Positions 16,913 through 25,477 of a stretch of 64,000 nt of DNA are shown piece by piece (positions within the stretch are counted from its first letter, which is position 1; every line of letters begins with the position of its first letter). Origin of the DNA: Gammaproteobacteria bacterium (lineage in GTDB: Bacteria > Pseudomonadota > Gammaproteobacteria > Burkholderiales > Gallionellaceae); NCBI GenBank assembly GCA_018813765.1, contig JAHJBC010000002.1:124001-188000 (forward strand), given 5' to 3'. Position numbers and translations under genes: made by a program. The notes below the pieces were generated by a model. That model had not been told where the DNA came from. It worked only from the letters and a program-made list of their open reading frames with translations, and searched no databases.

Positions 16913-17245
16913 TTACCGCGCAAGTCGGTTAAGCAATACAGCCTGCAGGTCGCGTCGACTATCCAGCACCGCCATGATCAGCACCTGCCGATCAACCACC
17001 CGATAAACGATGCGCCAGGGCGCGCTGATCAACTCCCTGTATTGCGAGATGCCGGTATGTAACAACTCAGGCACGACGCGACCGCGATTGGGCAAGGTGA
17101 TCAATAAAGCGGCTTTGGTTTCCAGCTTTTGCAGATTAGCCAGCGCATCGCCAACACTATCCTGCGCAATGTACTCGATGATCTCCGTCAAATCCTGCTG
17201 CGCCGTATGCGACCACAGCACCTGATAAGACTTTGTATCAGCCAT
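16913..17245 (-). CDS. RelE/ParE-family toxin
   Basis: A 110-aa toxin-like protein: YQVLWSHTAQQDLTEIIEYI, the helical ALANLQKLETKAALLITLP and the strand block YRELISAPWRIVYRVVDRQV followed by IMAVLDSRRDLQAVL, all typical of the RelE/ParE fold. The RHH-free partner at 17519 is a Phd/YefM-type antitoxin, whose stop overlaps this start by eight bases, so the two are translationally coupled. Cleavage of mRNA versus gyrase poisoning cannot be told from sequence alone. Complete length. Confidence 0.88.
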   Translation of the reverse strand: MADTKSYQVLWSHTAQQDLTEIIEYIAQDSVGDALANLQKLETKAALLITLPNRGRVVPELLHTGISQYRELISAPWRIVYRVVDRQVLIMAVLDSRRDLQAVLLNRLAR

Positions 17246-17519
17246 GGCGCTTTTGCTGCTTCAGCAAAGAAGTGCGCAACGAATCGAACACCTTGGATTG
17301 TGGCGTGAGGCGATTCTTCTGCACATCGGCCTCGCCCTGCACCATCAGCTTCAACATCAGAAATGCATCCTGCTGGGCGCGGTAGGTTGCGTAGTCCTGC
17401 ACCACCGCACTCGCCGAACCGTTCTGCGTCAAAATGATATTGGCTCCCCCGCGCGTCTCCTGCAACAAACGGCTGGCAGAAGCTTTAAAGTCGGTCAGAC
17501 TGATGATTTGCTCTTGCAT
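17238..17519 (-). CDS. Phd/YefM-family antitoxin
   Basis: A 93-aa protein whose N-terminal IISLTDFKASASRLLQETRG and IILTQNGSASAVVQDYATY give the Phd/YefM DNA-binding fold: a short first strand, two helices, then the 'ILTQNGxxxAVV' hairpin. The C-terminal helices (AFLMLKLMVQGEADVQKNRL) would wrap the toxin. The gene precedes and overlaps its toxin gene by eight bases. The module, with direct repeats on both sides, may be exchanged as a unit. The start site has only a weak Shine-Dalgarno. Confidence 0.88.
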   Translation of the reverse strand: MQEQIISLTDFKASASRLLQETRGGANIILTQNGSASAVVQDYATYRAQQDAFLMLKLMVQGEADVQKNRLTPQSKVFDSLRTSLLKQQKRHG

Positions 17520-17618
17520 GACAGGTCACCGAATAAGGACTGAATACGGTCATTCTAGCAGGGGGCGAATGATAGGCAAGCGAATCATTGCCGGGCGACA
17601 GGGGGATTTCAGGGGAAC

Positions 17619-17703
17619 GCATAACCGAGCAAAACGGTTTGAAAGAAGTATTCGAGCCAGGCCCCTTTAATTTCTGGTAACTCCAGCCTGGCCCCTTTAA
17701 TCC
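17619..17703 (+). repeat. 55-bp direct repeat, copy B, with an extra partial unit
   Basis: GCATAACCGAGCAAAACGGT through GGCCCCTTTAATTT at 17619-17673 matches copy A closely. A further partial copy, CAGCCTGGCCCCTTTAATCC, follows at 17684-17703, just before the end of the large lipoprotein gene. Confidence 0.8.
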
Positions 17704-17705
17704 AC

Positions 17706-20291
17706 TTATGGAAATACAAGATTTCTTGCCAAGAGATAACTGCCAAAGCGCAAACTATTCGAATCAAGTAGAAACGAAGTTGATCCCTGCCATACGACGA
17801 TAGCATTTCCGTCTGAGCCTACCGCAAATTGGAAACTTGAGTTGGGATCGCCAAAATAACTGTACCCGCTATTGCCAATCTCGGCCCCCCAACCTGTCCC
17901 AGACGTGTAGGTTCTGAGCAAGAAATCTTCTGTGAAACCCGGGCCATGGTATGCGACAGCTATCTCGTTTGGTCGGGGAGTGAAGAGCGCGATTTCTGGG
18001 GCGCTTGCGTAGTAAGCAGTGCTGAACTGCGACGTCAAACTCCAGCCATTCAGGGGATCAAAGATGGCAACCCACATTTGGAGCATTTGTTGGTCGTCGC
18101 GGCTGACACCTATTAATCCGGTGTCAGTCAGCGCGAGTTCCGATTTTCTCGATGCGGAAGGTAAACTATCTGGAGAGATTCCTGGGAAGAGATTCATAAC
18201 TTGCCCCCAACCGGCTCCCGGCACATAGCTAATTTCCATCACTGATCGTGCAGTAATGCCATTGGTTGTGACTCTGCCGTCCAAAACAGCAACTGCCGCA
18301 CTCTTGGAGTTGCACACGATGTCGCCTGTTGCGTAAAAATACTCTGCCAAATTGTTAATTTGTAGGGGCGTATCCCAACTGGATGTGTCGGCATGGTATG
18401 TTGAAATGTAGGCGCTATATGGTGGACTACCGCCACCATTGATCCATAAGAGGTGCCCGTCGCCATTTGGGCAGGTGGCAAAAGCTTCAGTGATAGCGGT
18501 GGTCACACCGCTAATCAACATGGGTTGCCCCCAAACCCCGGTCGCAGCATCATAGTGCTGTGAGTAGGCACCTTGGGGGGAGGTATATACGGCAAATCCG
18601 TTGCCGGCTTGATCGATTCCTGCCTCAAGATTGCTTATAAAGCCAGGTAAAGTAGCGGCAAGCTGAAAATTGCCGAGTCCGGTTGTGGTAGATCCAATCG
18701 AATACATAAGCGGATTGTTCGTCGCTTGGGTATTCTGTGGAGACATAACCAACAGCGCCCCCTCCCTGTTTGATGTCACAATAAACGAAGAAAGGGTGCC
18801 AAACGGCAGAGCCAAACTGGTCACGCCGGACCAGGTACCCTGCGCAGTTCGCGTCGCATAGACGATACTATTGTTCCCTCTTGTCCACCATGCAAACGTC
18901 CTATTTTGACTGTCTGCAATTATTGATGGTGAGCCAAGTAAAGAGGTTTGAACGATAGGAGTGTCTTCATCAAGCATTTTTACATCCGGGACATAAATGA
19001 TTGAATTCCCGACCAGCCCGTTATACTCGGAAATAATCCTGACGATCCCCGGCGATTTCACATGAACAACTCCCGGTTGAGACACTTCCGCAATGGAAGG
19101 ATCCAAGCTTGTCCATCTTGCGAACGATGTGACATCCGCACACGCCGCTGCGCGCGAGCAAAATGAGCTGTAAAGAGGTATATGGCTCCCAGGGGGCGCT
19201 ACTTGCTGCGGCCGGTTTATGGCAAGTAGCTGATCGGAATTTGAAGTGGAAACGATGTTCGTAGTTACAGTCACTCCGGGGACTTGCGCAGAAATAACAA
19301 CATTTCCTGATGCATGCCAAGCCAGATTGCCTTTGCTTCCCGGGCTATTTGAGACTGTTACAACAGATGGATTTGAGGAAGACCAGATAGCCGAATCGGT
19401 GAGATCGGTGATGCTGCTGTCAGCAGCAACCTGGACAAGCAAGAGCGCGTTTTCATAGGTATTGTTTACAGAAGGCCCAATGACGTTTGCGTTATTAAGA
19501 ATATAGTATCCAGGGGAAAGGGGCGGGGTCGTCGCTAACAGGATATCCGAGTAGGCTGTCGTTAGGGATGCATTGAAGCCTGTCACAGGGACTAAGAAGG
19601 TGGGTGAAGCAGCGTAGCCAAGCAATACTGAATAGGTAACGTTATTATTGGCTGCAGCCGTATTCAGCGCAGATAGCATGTTATCAATAACATTGCCGGG
19701 TGTCGGTGTGAATGGCGTCGTAATCGGGTTATGTTCGCTCAGCGCTGTTAAGCCGTACAAGGCCGAAACCAGGTTCCCAAACGAAGCGTCAATTTTCGCC
19801 TGAGTAATAGTACTCAGGGATATCGGATTTGAGGATAATCCTGCGAACCATGTGCTTGGGGTTGCCGAACCTACCAGGTTGGCCACAATCAGGTCGGTCA
19901 ATGGCGTGACGTTGACGGTTCCGCTAGTACTGGCAATGGAATGATATGGCGTCGTATTAGTAACTCCATTGATCGTTCCGCCGCTTACCTCAACCGCACA
20001 AGGGAAGGACTGATCAGTTAGATCAACTTGCCATATACCATTCGTGCTACCTGTAATAGTGGTCAGAGAATTGCCAGAGGCGCATATAACATTAATTGAG
20101 CCATTAACAATTGGTGTGCCAACTGCTGCAACGCCACTCAAAGTACTCACCAGAGGAGAACCACCTCCACCTCCACCTCCACCTCCACCTCCACCTCCAC
20201 TTTCACTTCCACTCCCTCCACCTCCACCTCCACAAGCAGCAAGCGAAAACGCAACAAAGATCAGCGGCAACAACGACCTGACAACGCGCAT
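17706..20291 (-). CDS. Large exported lipoprotein with poly-Gly linker and repeat domains
   Basis: An 861-aa protein from ATG 20291; the same frame opens at a TTG (20357) with a closer GGGGAG site, so the start is uncertain. The ATG gives a compact lipoprotein signal (VVRSLLPLIFVAFSLAAC). After the cysteine comes a glycine-rich linker of about 30 residues interrupted by Ser/Glu. Residues about 45-220 resemble an Ig-like/helical region (VAAVGTPIVNGSINVICASG, TPLTDLIVANLVG). A Big2-like section follows (SSNPSVVTVSNSPG, LDPSIAEVSQPGVVHVKSPG). The last ~430 residues look like beta-propeller blades (FAWWTRGNNSIVYATRTAQG, GNAIVVWQGS). It is probably an exposed surface protein; the function is unknown. 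It lies in the island between repeat copies B and C. Confidence 0.8.
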   Translation of the reverse strand: MRVVRSLLPLIFVAFSLAACGGGGGGSGSESGGGGGGGGGGGGGSPLVSTLSGVAAVGTPIVNGSINVICASGNSLTTITGSTNGIWQVDLTDQSFPCAVEVSGGTINGVTNTTPYHSIASTSGTVNVTPLTDLIVANLVGSATPSTWFAGLSSNPISLSTITQAKIDASFGNLVSALYGLTALSEHNPITTPFTPTPGNVIDNMLSALNTAAANNNVTYSVLLGYAASPTFLVPVTGFNASLTTAYSDILLATTPPLSPGYYILNNANVIGPSVNNTYENALLLVQVAADSSITDLTDSAIWSSSNPSVVTVSNSPGSKGNLAWHASGNVVISAQVPGVTVTTNIVSTSNSDQLLAINRPQQVAPPGSHIPLYSSFCSRAAACADVTSFARWTSLDPSIAEVSQPGVVHVKSPGIVRIISEYNGLVGNSIIYVPDVKMLDEDTPIVQTSLLGSPSIIADSQNRTFAWWTRGNNSIVYATRTAQGTWSGVTSLALPFGTLSSFIVTSNREGALLVMSPQNTQATNNPLMYSIGSTTTGLGNFQLAATLPGFISNLEAGIDQAGNGFAVYTSPQGAYSQHYDAATGVWGQPMLISGVTTAITEAFATCPNGDGHLLWINGGGSPPYSAYISTYHADTSSWDTPLQINNLAEYFYATGDIVCNSKSAAVAVLDGRVTTNGITARSVMEISYVPGAGWGQVMNLFPGISPDSLPSASRKSELALTDTGLIGVSRDDQQMLQMWVAIFDPLNGWSLTSQFSTAYYASAPEIALFTPRPNEIAVAYHGPGFTEDFLLRTYTSGTGWGAEIGNSGYSYFGDPNSSFQFAVGSDGNAIVVWQGSTSFLLDSNSLRFGSYLLARNLVFP
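20161..20233 (-). repeat. Hexanucleotide repeat coding the poly-glycine linker
   Basis: On the plus strand CCACCT repeats about six times in a row, then, after an interruption, about three times more. It encodes Gly-Gly units within the lipoprotein. Because the unit is six bases, slippage changes the linker length without a frameshift. Confidence 0.85.
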
Positions 20292-20566
20292 CGGCTGTTG
20301 GCCGGAGGCAACAGGTATGGAATTACCGGGAAAAAGTACGGCGAAACGCGGATTCAAACGACTCCCCTTTCAAGCAAGTAAACATTGGCGCTATTCCGTC
20401 TTTGCGGGTTCTGCTTATCTTGCGCCAGCCTCACTATCCGGGAAATCCCACCATAAGCCTCGTACCGTACGTGCGGTGCAATGTGCATTAGATGGTTCTG
20501 CAAGTGGCAGAACTTTATGGGAGCAGAGCGAGTGGTGTCAACCACGTTGGCTGACAATTTCTGACT

Positions 20567-20673
20567 CAGTGGCGACGGGGTCACAGTGGCGACGGGGTCA
20601 CACAGGGCGACGGGGTCAGGTCTTGCATTGACGCATCGCAAAAAGAGAATGTTGCATTGCAAGACCTGACCCC
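20567..20673. repeat. Tandem 17-mers joined to a long inverted repeat
   Basis: Two copies of CAGTGGCGACGGGGTCA (20567-20583, 20584-20600) and a third variant (20601-20618) run into an inverted repeat. GGGGTCAGGTCTTGCA (20612-20627) faces TGCAAGACCTGACCCC (20658-20673) across 30 bases. The element has the form of a palindromic mobile repeat. The upstream stretch 20292-20566 has no convincing gene, only an imperfect palindrome at 20464-20477. Confidence 0.8.
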
Positions 20674-20853
20674 GCGATCCTTTTCCACCGCGACCTCCTT
20701 GAATCTGGATGGATCGCTCAGGTGAGAAAAGACACCTTGAAAAAATTCCGGTGGGAAACGTACAACGCCTTCGAGACCATCGGTGAAACACACCCAGATG
20801 GAACTACAGTCATCAAGTGCATGTACTTGGGTGATTCTCCAGGGCGCGGCCAT
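20581..20853 (-). pseudogene. DUF2442-family gene truncated by a repeat element
   Basis: From ATG 20853 the frame reads MAAPWRITQVHALDDCSSIW and continues VRFPPEFFQGVFSHLSDPSR, a clear DUF2442 domain. Homology stops at VAVEKDRG, where the GGGGTCAGG inverted repeat begins (20673). The family's C-terminal motif (WPNGADL) is missing; the remaining 30 codons are translated repeat ending DLTPSPCVTPSPL. It is therefore a broken gene, with an intact relative at 22945. It follows two small genes on the same strand that commonly accompany DUF2442, so the original unit was probably a three-gene cassette. Confidence 0.75.
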
Positions 20854-20884
20854 TACAGTTCAATAGTAAAGAAACCGAAGGTCT

Positions 20885-21040
20885 TTATTTGCCCCGCTTG
20901 TCTGCAGCAGTGGATTTGCGCACAACAAAGGCAGTGCCGGTTTGTTCGGCGAGTTGGCGCGCTTTCTCGGAAGCGCGCATCAATGCCTGCGGGGCTTTTT
21001 GCAGGTCAGGGTCTTTCGAGTGTGAGACTGGTGCTTTCAT
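20885..21040 (-). CDS. 51-aa DUF2442-associated small protein
   Basis: ATG 21040 to TAA 20885 encodes a 51-residue protein, MKAPVSHSKDPDLQKAPQAL onward, with the phrase ARQLAEQTGTAFVVRKS. Short proteins ending in 'ARxLAEQTGTPFYV' are commonly found beside DUF2442 genes in toxin-antitoxin-like cassettes, and this one precedes the truncated DUF2442 gene by 31 bases. It is mainly helical with basic ends. Its role is unproven; a part in an antitoxin or DNA-binding complex is inference. No strong ribosome site is seen, so translation may depend on the gene before it. Confidence 0.6.
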   Translation of the reverse strand: MKAPVSHSKDPDLQKAPQALMRASEKARQLAEQTGTAFVVRKSTAADKRGK

Positions 21041-21049
21041 GGAAGCCAA

Positions 21050-21310
21050 TCAGGCCGCAACTCGCTTGCGCGGAGTACGTTTGACATGAGTAATCGTTTG
21101 CGCCTCCTGAGTAAAGGCCAGCATGCTGGCCAGCGCCTTATTGACAGCCTCGGAAGTCGGAAATGCCTTCTGAATCTCAGGTTGCAAGACAACCACATTA
21201 CTGCCCTGAGTAAATTGCTTGTGATATTTCCCGCGCACCCCGACACCAAGCTGTTCACGCTTCAATTCCGGAATGTCCTGATCAACCTTACTAGTAGATC
21301 GTTTTTTCAT
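21050..21310 (-). CDS. Antitoxin-like small protein of the DUF2442 cassette
   Basis: An 86-aa protein (MKKRSTSKVDQDIPELKREQ) whose middle reads LGVGVRGKYHKQFTQGSNVVVLQPEIQKAFPTSEAVNKAL. The 'GVRGKYxxxxxxGxNVVVLxPxxxxxFP...VNxAL' pattern is a recurring small family found beside DUF2442 genes, resembling a CopG-like antitoxin. The basic C-terminus (KRTPRKRV) fits nucleic-acid binding. The start is uncertain: an ATG at 21322 and a TTG at 21334 are also possible and none has a strong ribosome site. The higA stop (21331) lies just upstream, so it may be cotranscribed with that pair. Confidence 0.65.
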   Translation of the reverse strand: MKKRSTSKVDQDIPELKREQLGVGVRGKYHKQFTQGSNVVVLQPEIQKAFPTSEAVNKALASMLAFTQEAQTITHVKRTPRKRVAA

Positions 21311-21330
21311 ATCGAGTCGCATTCTCGTAC

Positions 21331-21639
21331 TCAAGCAGCCAGTGGCTCGAAGCGATGAATCTGCGCCAGCACGCCGGTCAACTCCTTTGCCGCTTCTTCG
21401 GTATCGTAATCCGCCTGCAAGCCAAGCCAGAAACCGCTCGACGTGCCAAAGAACGCAGCCAGGCGCAACGCCGTATCCGCAGTGATAGCACGCTTGCCGG
21501 AGCAGATAGCCGAGATGCGCACCTCGGTCACGCCGATCTCTTTCGCCAAGCGGTATTGCGAAATGCCGAGCGGAACCAGGAATTCTTCGCGCAGCACTTC
21601 GCCGGGATGGATGTTGCGCAGTTTGGTTGTTTTGCTCAT
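21331..21639 (-). CDS. higA: HigA-family antitoxin, HTH domain
   Basis: A 102-aa protein with a helix-turn-helix: IHPGEVLREEFLVPLGISQY is the family start, and RLAKEIGVTEVRISAICSGK is the HTH itself. The RAITADTALRLAAFFGTSSG continuation and the C-terminal GLQADYDTEEAAKEL match HigA/VapI antitoxins. It binds HigB and represses the operon. Encoded 12 bases after the higB stop (toxin-first order, usual for hig). A strong GAGGAG site precedes ATG 21639. Full length. Confidence 0.92.
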   Translation of the reverse strand: MSKTTKLRNIHPGEVLREEFLVPLGISQYRLAKEIGVTEVRISAICSGKRAITADTALRLAAFFGTSSGFWLGLQADYDTEEAAKELTGVLAQIHRFEPLAA

Positions 21640-21651
21640 AGCCTTTACTCC

Positions 21652-21933
21652 TCAGTGATAGTCACAGATTTCCACGCGACCAGCTTGTCCTTCATTCCAT
21701 TCAAAACACACACGCCATTGGTCGTTTATGCGAATGCTCCACTGTCCAGCGCGGTTGCCCTTCAAAGCCTCCAGCCGATTATTGGGCGGAATACGCAAGT
21801 CCTCGATGCGCTGCGCATTGTGCAACATACGCAACTTGCGTCGCGCGACATCCTGAATCTGGTTAGGCAAACGCCGTGAAAACTCACCGCGCCAGACCTT
21901 CAGCGTCTCTTCATCGTGGAAGTCAGTGATCAT
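21652..21933 (-). CDS. higB: HigB-family toxin
   Basis: A 93-aa RelE-like toxin: MITDFHDEETLKVWRGEFSR, then LPNQIQDVARRKLRMLHNAQ, LRIPPNNRLEALKGNRAGQW and SIRINDQWRVCFEWNEGQAG, with the typical 'DYH' ending. HigB toxins cut mRNA on the ribosome. The ATG at 21933 was chosen as the family start; a TTG at 21942 is possible. Neither has a good ribosome site. It precedes higA, as is usual. Complete and apparently functional. Confidence 0.92.
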   Translation of the reverse strand: MITDFHDEETLKVWRGEFSRRLPNQIQDVARRKLRMLHNAQRIEDLRIPPNNRLEALKGNRAGQWSIRINDQWRVCFEWNEGQAGRVEICDYH

Positions 21934-22019
21934 GGGAAGCAATACTCTCGCTGCGCGACAGTATTGTCAAGGGGCATCAGGAAGCAGGGGTAGCGGGATA
22001 CCGCCATCCCTGACTTGTT

Positions 22020-22074
22020 GAATAACTGAGGAAAATAGTTTGAAAGAAATATTCGAACACGACCCCTTTAATTA
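22020..22074 (+). repeat. 55-bp direct repeat, copy C
   Basis: GAATAACTGAGGAAAATAGT through CGACCCCTTTAATTA. It shares TTTGAAAGAAATATTCGAAC with the other copies and has the same orientation. It marks the far side of the higBA/lipoprotein segment. Confidence 0.8.
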
Positions 22075-22094
22075 AAACTATTGCGATGCTGACC

Positions 22095-22988
22095 CTATTG
22101 ATTTCCTATTGATTTCCCATTTAATTGCATTTGATTCACCAAAGATTTGAGCAATAGTTCAGCCATTGTGCCTGATGCTTGTGGGCCGAACGGGCATGTT
22201 CTCCAATAAAATCCCTGTGGACTGCCCCATTTAAAAGCGACAACTCTTGCAACTAGCCTTCCATCTTTTTTTACATGATTCTCGGATCTGACAACATCAA
22301 AATGCTTCCAAGCATTAGGTGTGTCCCAGCATTTCTTCTTCCCATCTGAGCATTCCCGAAAAGGCCTATCAATGAATTCGTAATGAGATTCAGGTGACTC
22401 CACAATTGATCCAGCTATGCATTTGTTGTTACCTTGTTGAACAATGCAGTTAGACGAACCAGAATTTTCTAGCCAAAGCTGGATATATCGATTGCTCGTG
22501 TCGTCATCACCACGCTTCCACTTCCTTTCAATTTTGAATCCAGGAATACTTCCGAAGTAATCAATGTGTCGCTGACTAAAATATGCCCCAATTTGATACT
22601 GACATGAGCTATTACATAATGAAATTGAGCTACCTATTTCAGGTGCGCCAAAGTAATTGACGTACTCCCTATTATCTTGAAAGCTGGTCAAGTGAATCGC
22701 TTCGCTATCGCTAATGTTAATTCCCGCCCAATTGGAACACGCATAATCAATAAGAAGCCTCCCTGACAGAACATACCATACAGGGGAAAGAAAAATGAGG
22801 AACAGCACAATGATTGTCGCAATGGTTCCAGATGCAGTTTCTATTTTTCCGATCTTAATTACAGATATAAAAATTATGGCGCCAATAATAAATCCGGCGA
22901 ATATGTAGCCCAGCAAAATCACTATAGCGGCTATCCCCATAGCACTAGACGGGGACAGACCACGTTTTATTATTCCCAATCTCTTCAT
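22095..22988 (-). CDS. Membrane protein of unknown function, lower GC
   Basis: A 297-aa protein from ATG 22988 (MKRLGIIKRGLSPSSAMGI). Two N-terminal membrane helices (AAIVILLGYIFAGFIIGAII and IATIIVLFLIFLSPVWYVL) anchor a ~200-residue domain rich in Cys, Asn and aromatic residues (FGAPEIGSSISLCNSSCQYQ, SNCIVQQGNNKCIAGS, ECSDGKKKCWDTPNAW), presumably periplasmic. Six or more cysteines may form disulfides. I recognise no family. The base composition is visibly more AT-rich than the flanking genes, suggesting recent acquisition. The start overlaps the end of the DUF2442 gene by about 44 bases; a later ATG at 22940 without a ribosome site is the alternative. Confidence 0.65.
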   Translation of the reverse strand: MKRLGIIKRGLSPSSAMGIAAIVILLGYIFAGFIIGAIIFISVIKIGKIETASGTIATIIVLFLIFLSPVWYVLSGRLLIDYACSNWAGINISDSEAIHLTSFQDNREYVNYFGAPEIGSSISLCNSSCQYQIGAYFSQRHIDYFGSIPGFKIERKWKRGDDDTSNRYIQLWLENSGSSNCIVQQGNNKCIAGSIVESPESHYEFIDRPFRECSDGKKKCWDTPNAWKHFDVVRSENHVKKDGRLVARVVAFKWGSPQGFYWRTCPFGPQASGTMAELLLKSLVNQMQLNGKSIGNQ

Positions 22989-23265
22989 GCACCCACAGCG
23001 GATCAAGATCAGCCCCATTCGGCCAAGTGAGTGCACCTAGCTCAATGCTGACTTGCTGAAACAACTGCGCATCCTTGAGTGCTGCGAAGATTCCGGCCTG
23101 CGCGCTATTCACCAGCGCAGACATATCAACGACACCGCTCGTGCCGTCGTTGCACGTAATTGAAAGCCGATAGCCCGGCTGCACGTTGACTGCGCTTACA
23201 CGCCAGGGTGCAGCGGCAATCACTCCAGCGGGGCGATGTTCTTGGGTAACTGTTTCGATTGGCAT
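22945..23265 (-). CDS. DUF2442-domain protein
   Basis: A 106-aa protein (MPIETVTQEHRPAGVIAAAP) with a complete DUF2442 domain: WRVSAVNVQPGYRLSITCND, GTSGVVDMSALVNSAQAGIF, ALKDAQLFQQVSIELGALTW and the signature WPNGADLDP. A GGAGGA ribosome site precedes ATG 23265. The gene overlaps the upstream DUF4160 gene by 46 bases, so translation is coupled. DUF4160-DUF2442 neighbours are widespread and often considered toxin-antitoxin-like, though the biochemical activity is not settled. The intact copy shows which C-terminal motif is missing from the truncated copy at 20581. Confidence 0.85.
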   Translation of the reverse strand: MPIETVTQEHRPAGVIAAAPWRVSAVNVQPGYRLSITCNDGTSGVVDMSALVNSAQAGIFAALKDAQLFQQVSIELGALTWPNGADLDPLWVHEEIGNNKTWSVPV

Positions 23266-23480
23266 AAGTTCCAGTCCTCCATCAACTCGGTACGATGTTG
23301 TGCCGCCCATTCGAGTACGAGTGCCTGCGCACGTTTCGGCAGACTGCCCTTGATGACTTCCAGTGTGCGGATGTCGACCAAGGCTTCGTACTCGCCATAC
23401 ATGGCGTGAAAGTGAGGCGGCGCATGCTCGCGCCAGAACATCTGGATGATGATCCCGAAGAACTGGCTGATGGTTGGCAT
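23220..23480 (-). CDS. DUF4160-domain protein
   Basis: An 86-aa protein: MPTISQFFGIIIQMFWREHA and PPHFHAMYGEYEALVDIRTL are diagnostic of DUF4160, including the conserved PPHFHA histidines. The C-terminal half is LPKRAQALVLEWAAQHRTEL. A GGAGG site precedes ATG 23480. It is the first gene of a pair with DUF2442, overlapping it by 46 bases. These pairs behave like toxin-antitoxin or small regulatory modules in genome surveys; which partner would be toxic is unclear. Confidence 0.88.
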   Translation of the reverse strand: MPTISQFFGIIIQMFWREHAPPHFHAMYGEYEALVDIRTLEVIKGSLPKRAQALVLEWAAQHRTELMEDWNLCQSKQLPKNIAPLE

Positions 23481-23506
23481 GCGCTACCTCCGTATTTGCA
23501 AGTTTA

Positions 23507-23569
23507 CCCTTCGACAGGCTCAGGGCGAACGGCTTGCCCTCACCCCAACCCTCTCCCAGCGGGAGAGGG
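23507..23569. repeat. Two short dispersed repeats between ettA and the DUF4160 gene
   Basis: CCCTTCGACAGGCTCAGGGC plus GAACGG (23507-23532) is followed by CCCTCACCCCAACCCTCTCC, which continues into a hairpin CCCTCTCCC/GGGAGAGGG (to 23569). Both motifs are known as abundant intergenic repeats in many proteobacteria. The second occurs again at 55616-55648, inside the start of hpnE. Confidence 0.8.
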
Positions 23570-23581
23570 AGTAAGAGGTGG

Positions 23582-25252
<1,671 letters not shown>

Positions 25253-25317
25253 TTGCTTTCTCTATCCTGAGGGTTGGTTCAAAAGATGGCGTAGCTTACC
25301 GGAAAGTGGGGGCTGCC

Positions 25318-25433
25318 GTCATACCGGCGTAGGCCGGTATCCAGTTGAAACAAAGCACCTCACGCGAAGCGTGAACAAAACCAAAGGCATATTTGGATAG
25401 AACCGCTGGATACCGGCCTGCGCCGGTATGACG
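25318..25433. repeat. Dispersed intergenic repeat with paired hairpins, copy 2
   Basis: Starts CGTCATACCGGCGTAGGCCG and ends GGCCTGCGCCGGTATGACG. Two perfect 8-bp hairpins (25321-25340 and 25410-25429) flank an AT-richer middle. It matches the layout of the 12655-12764 element and lies between smc and ettA. Confidence 0.85.
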
Positions 25434-25477
25434 ATGGTGACGCGGGCTTGGCAGTGGGGAACCGCCGGGAAATCTTC

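Noticed and set aside
16829-17703. Integron attC sites
   Set aside because: Repeated cassette-like intervals invite this, but the core GTTTGAA/TTCGAAC does not match the GTTRRRY/RYYYAAC boxes, and no integrase gene is present.
20464-20560. Group II intron end or reverse-transcriptase remnant
   Set aside because: A short palindrome resembles intron folds, but no RT-like frame or recognisable domain V/VI follows.
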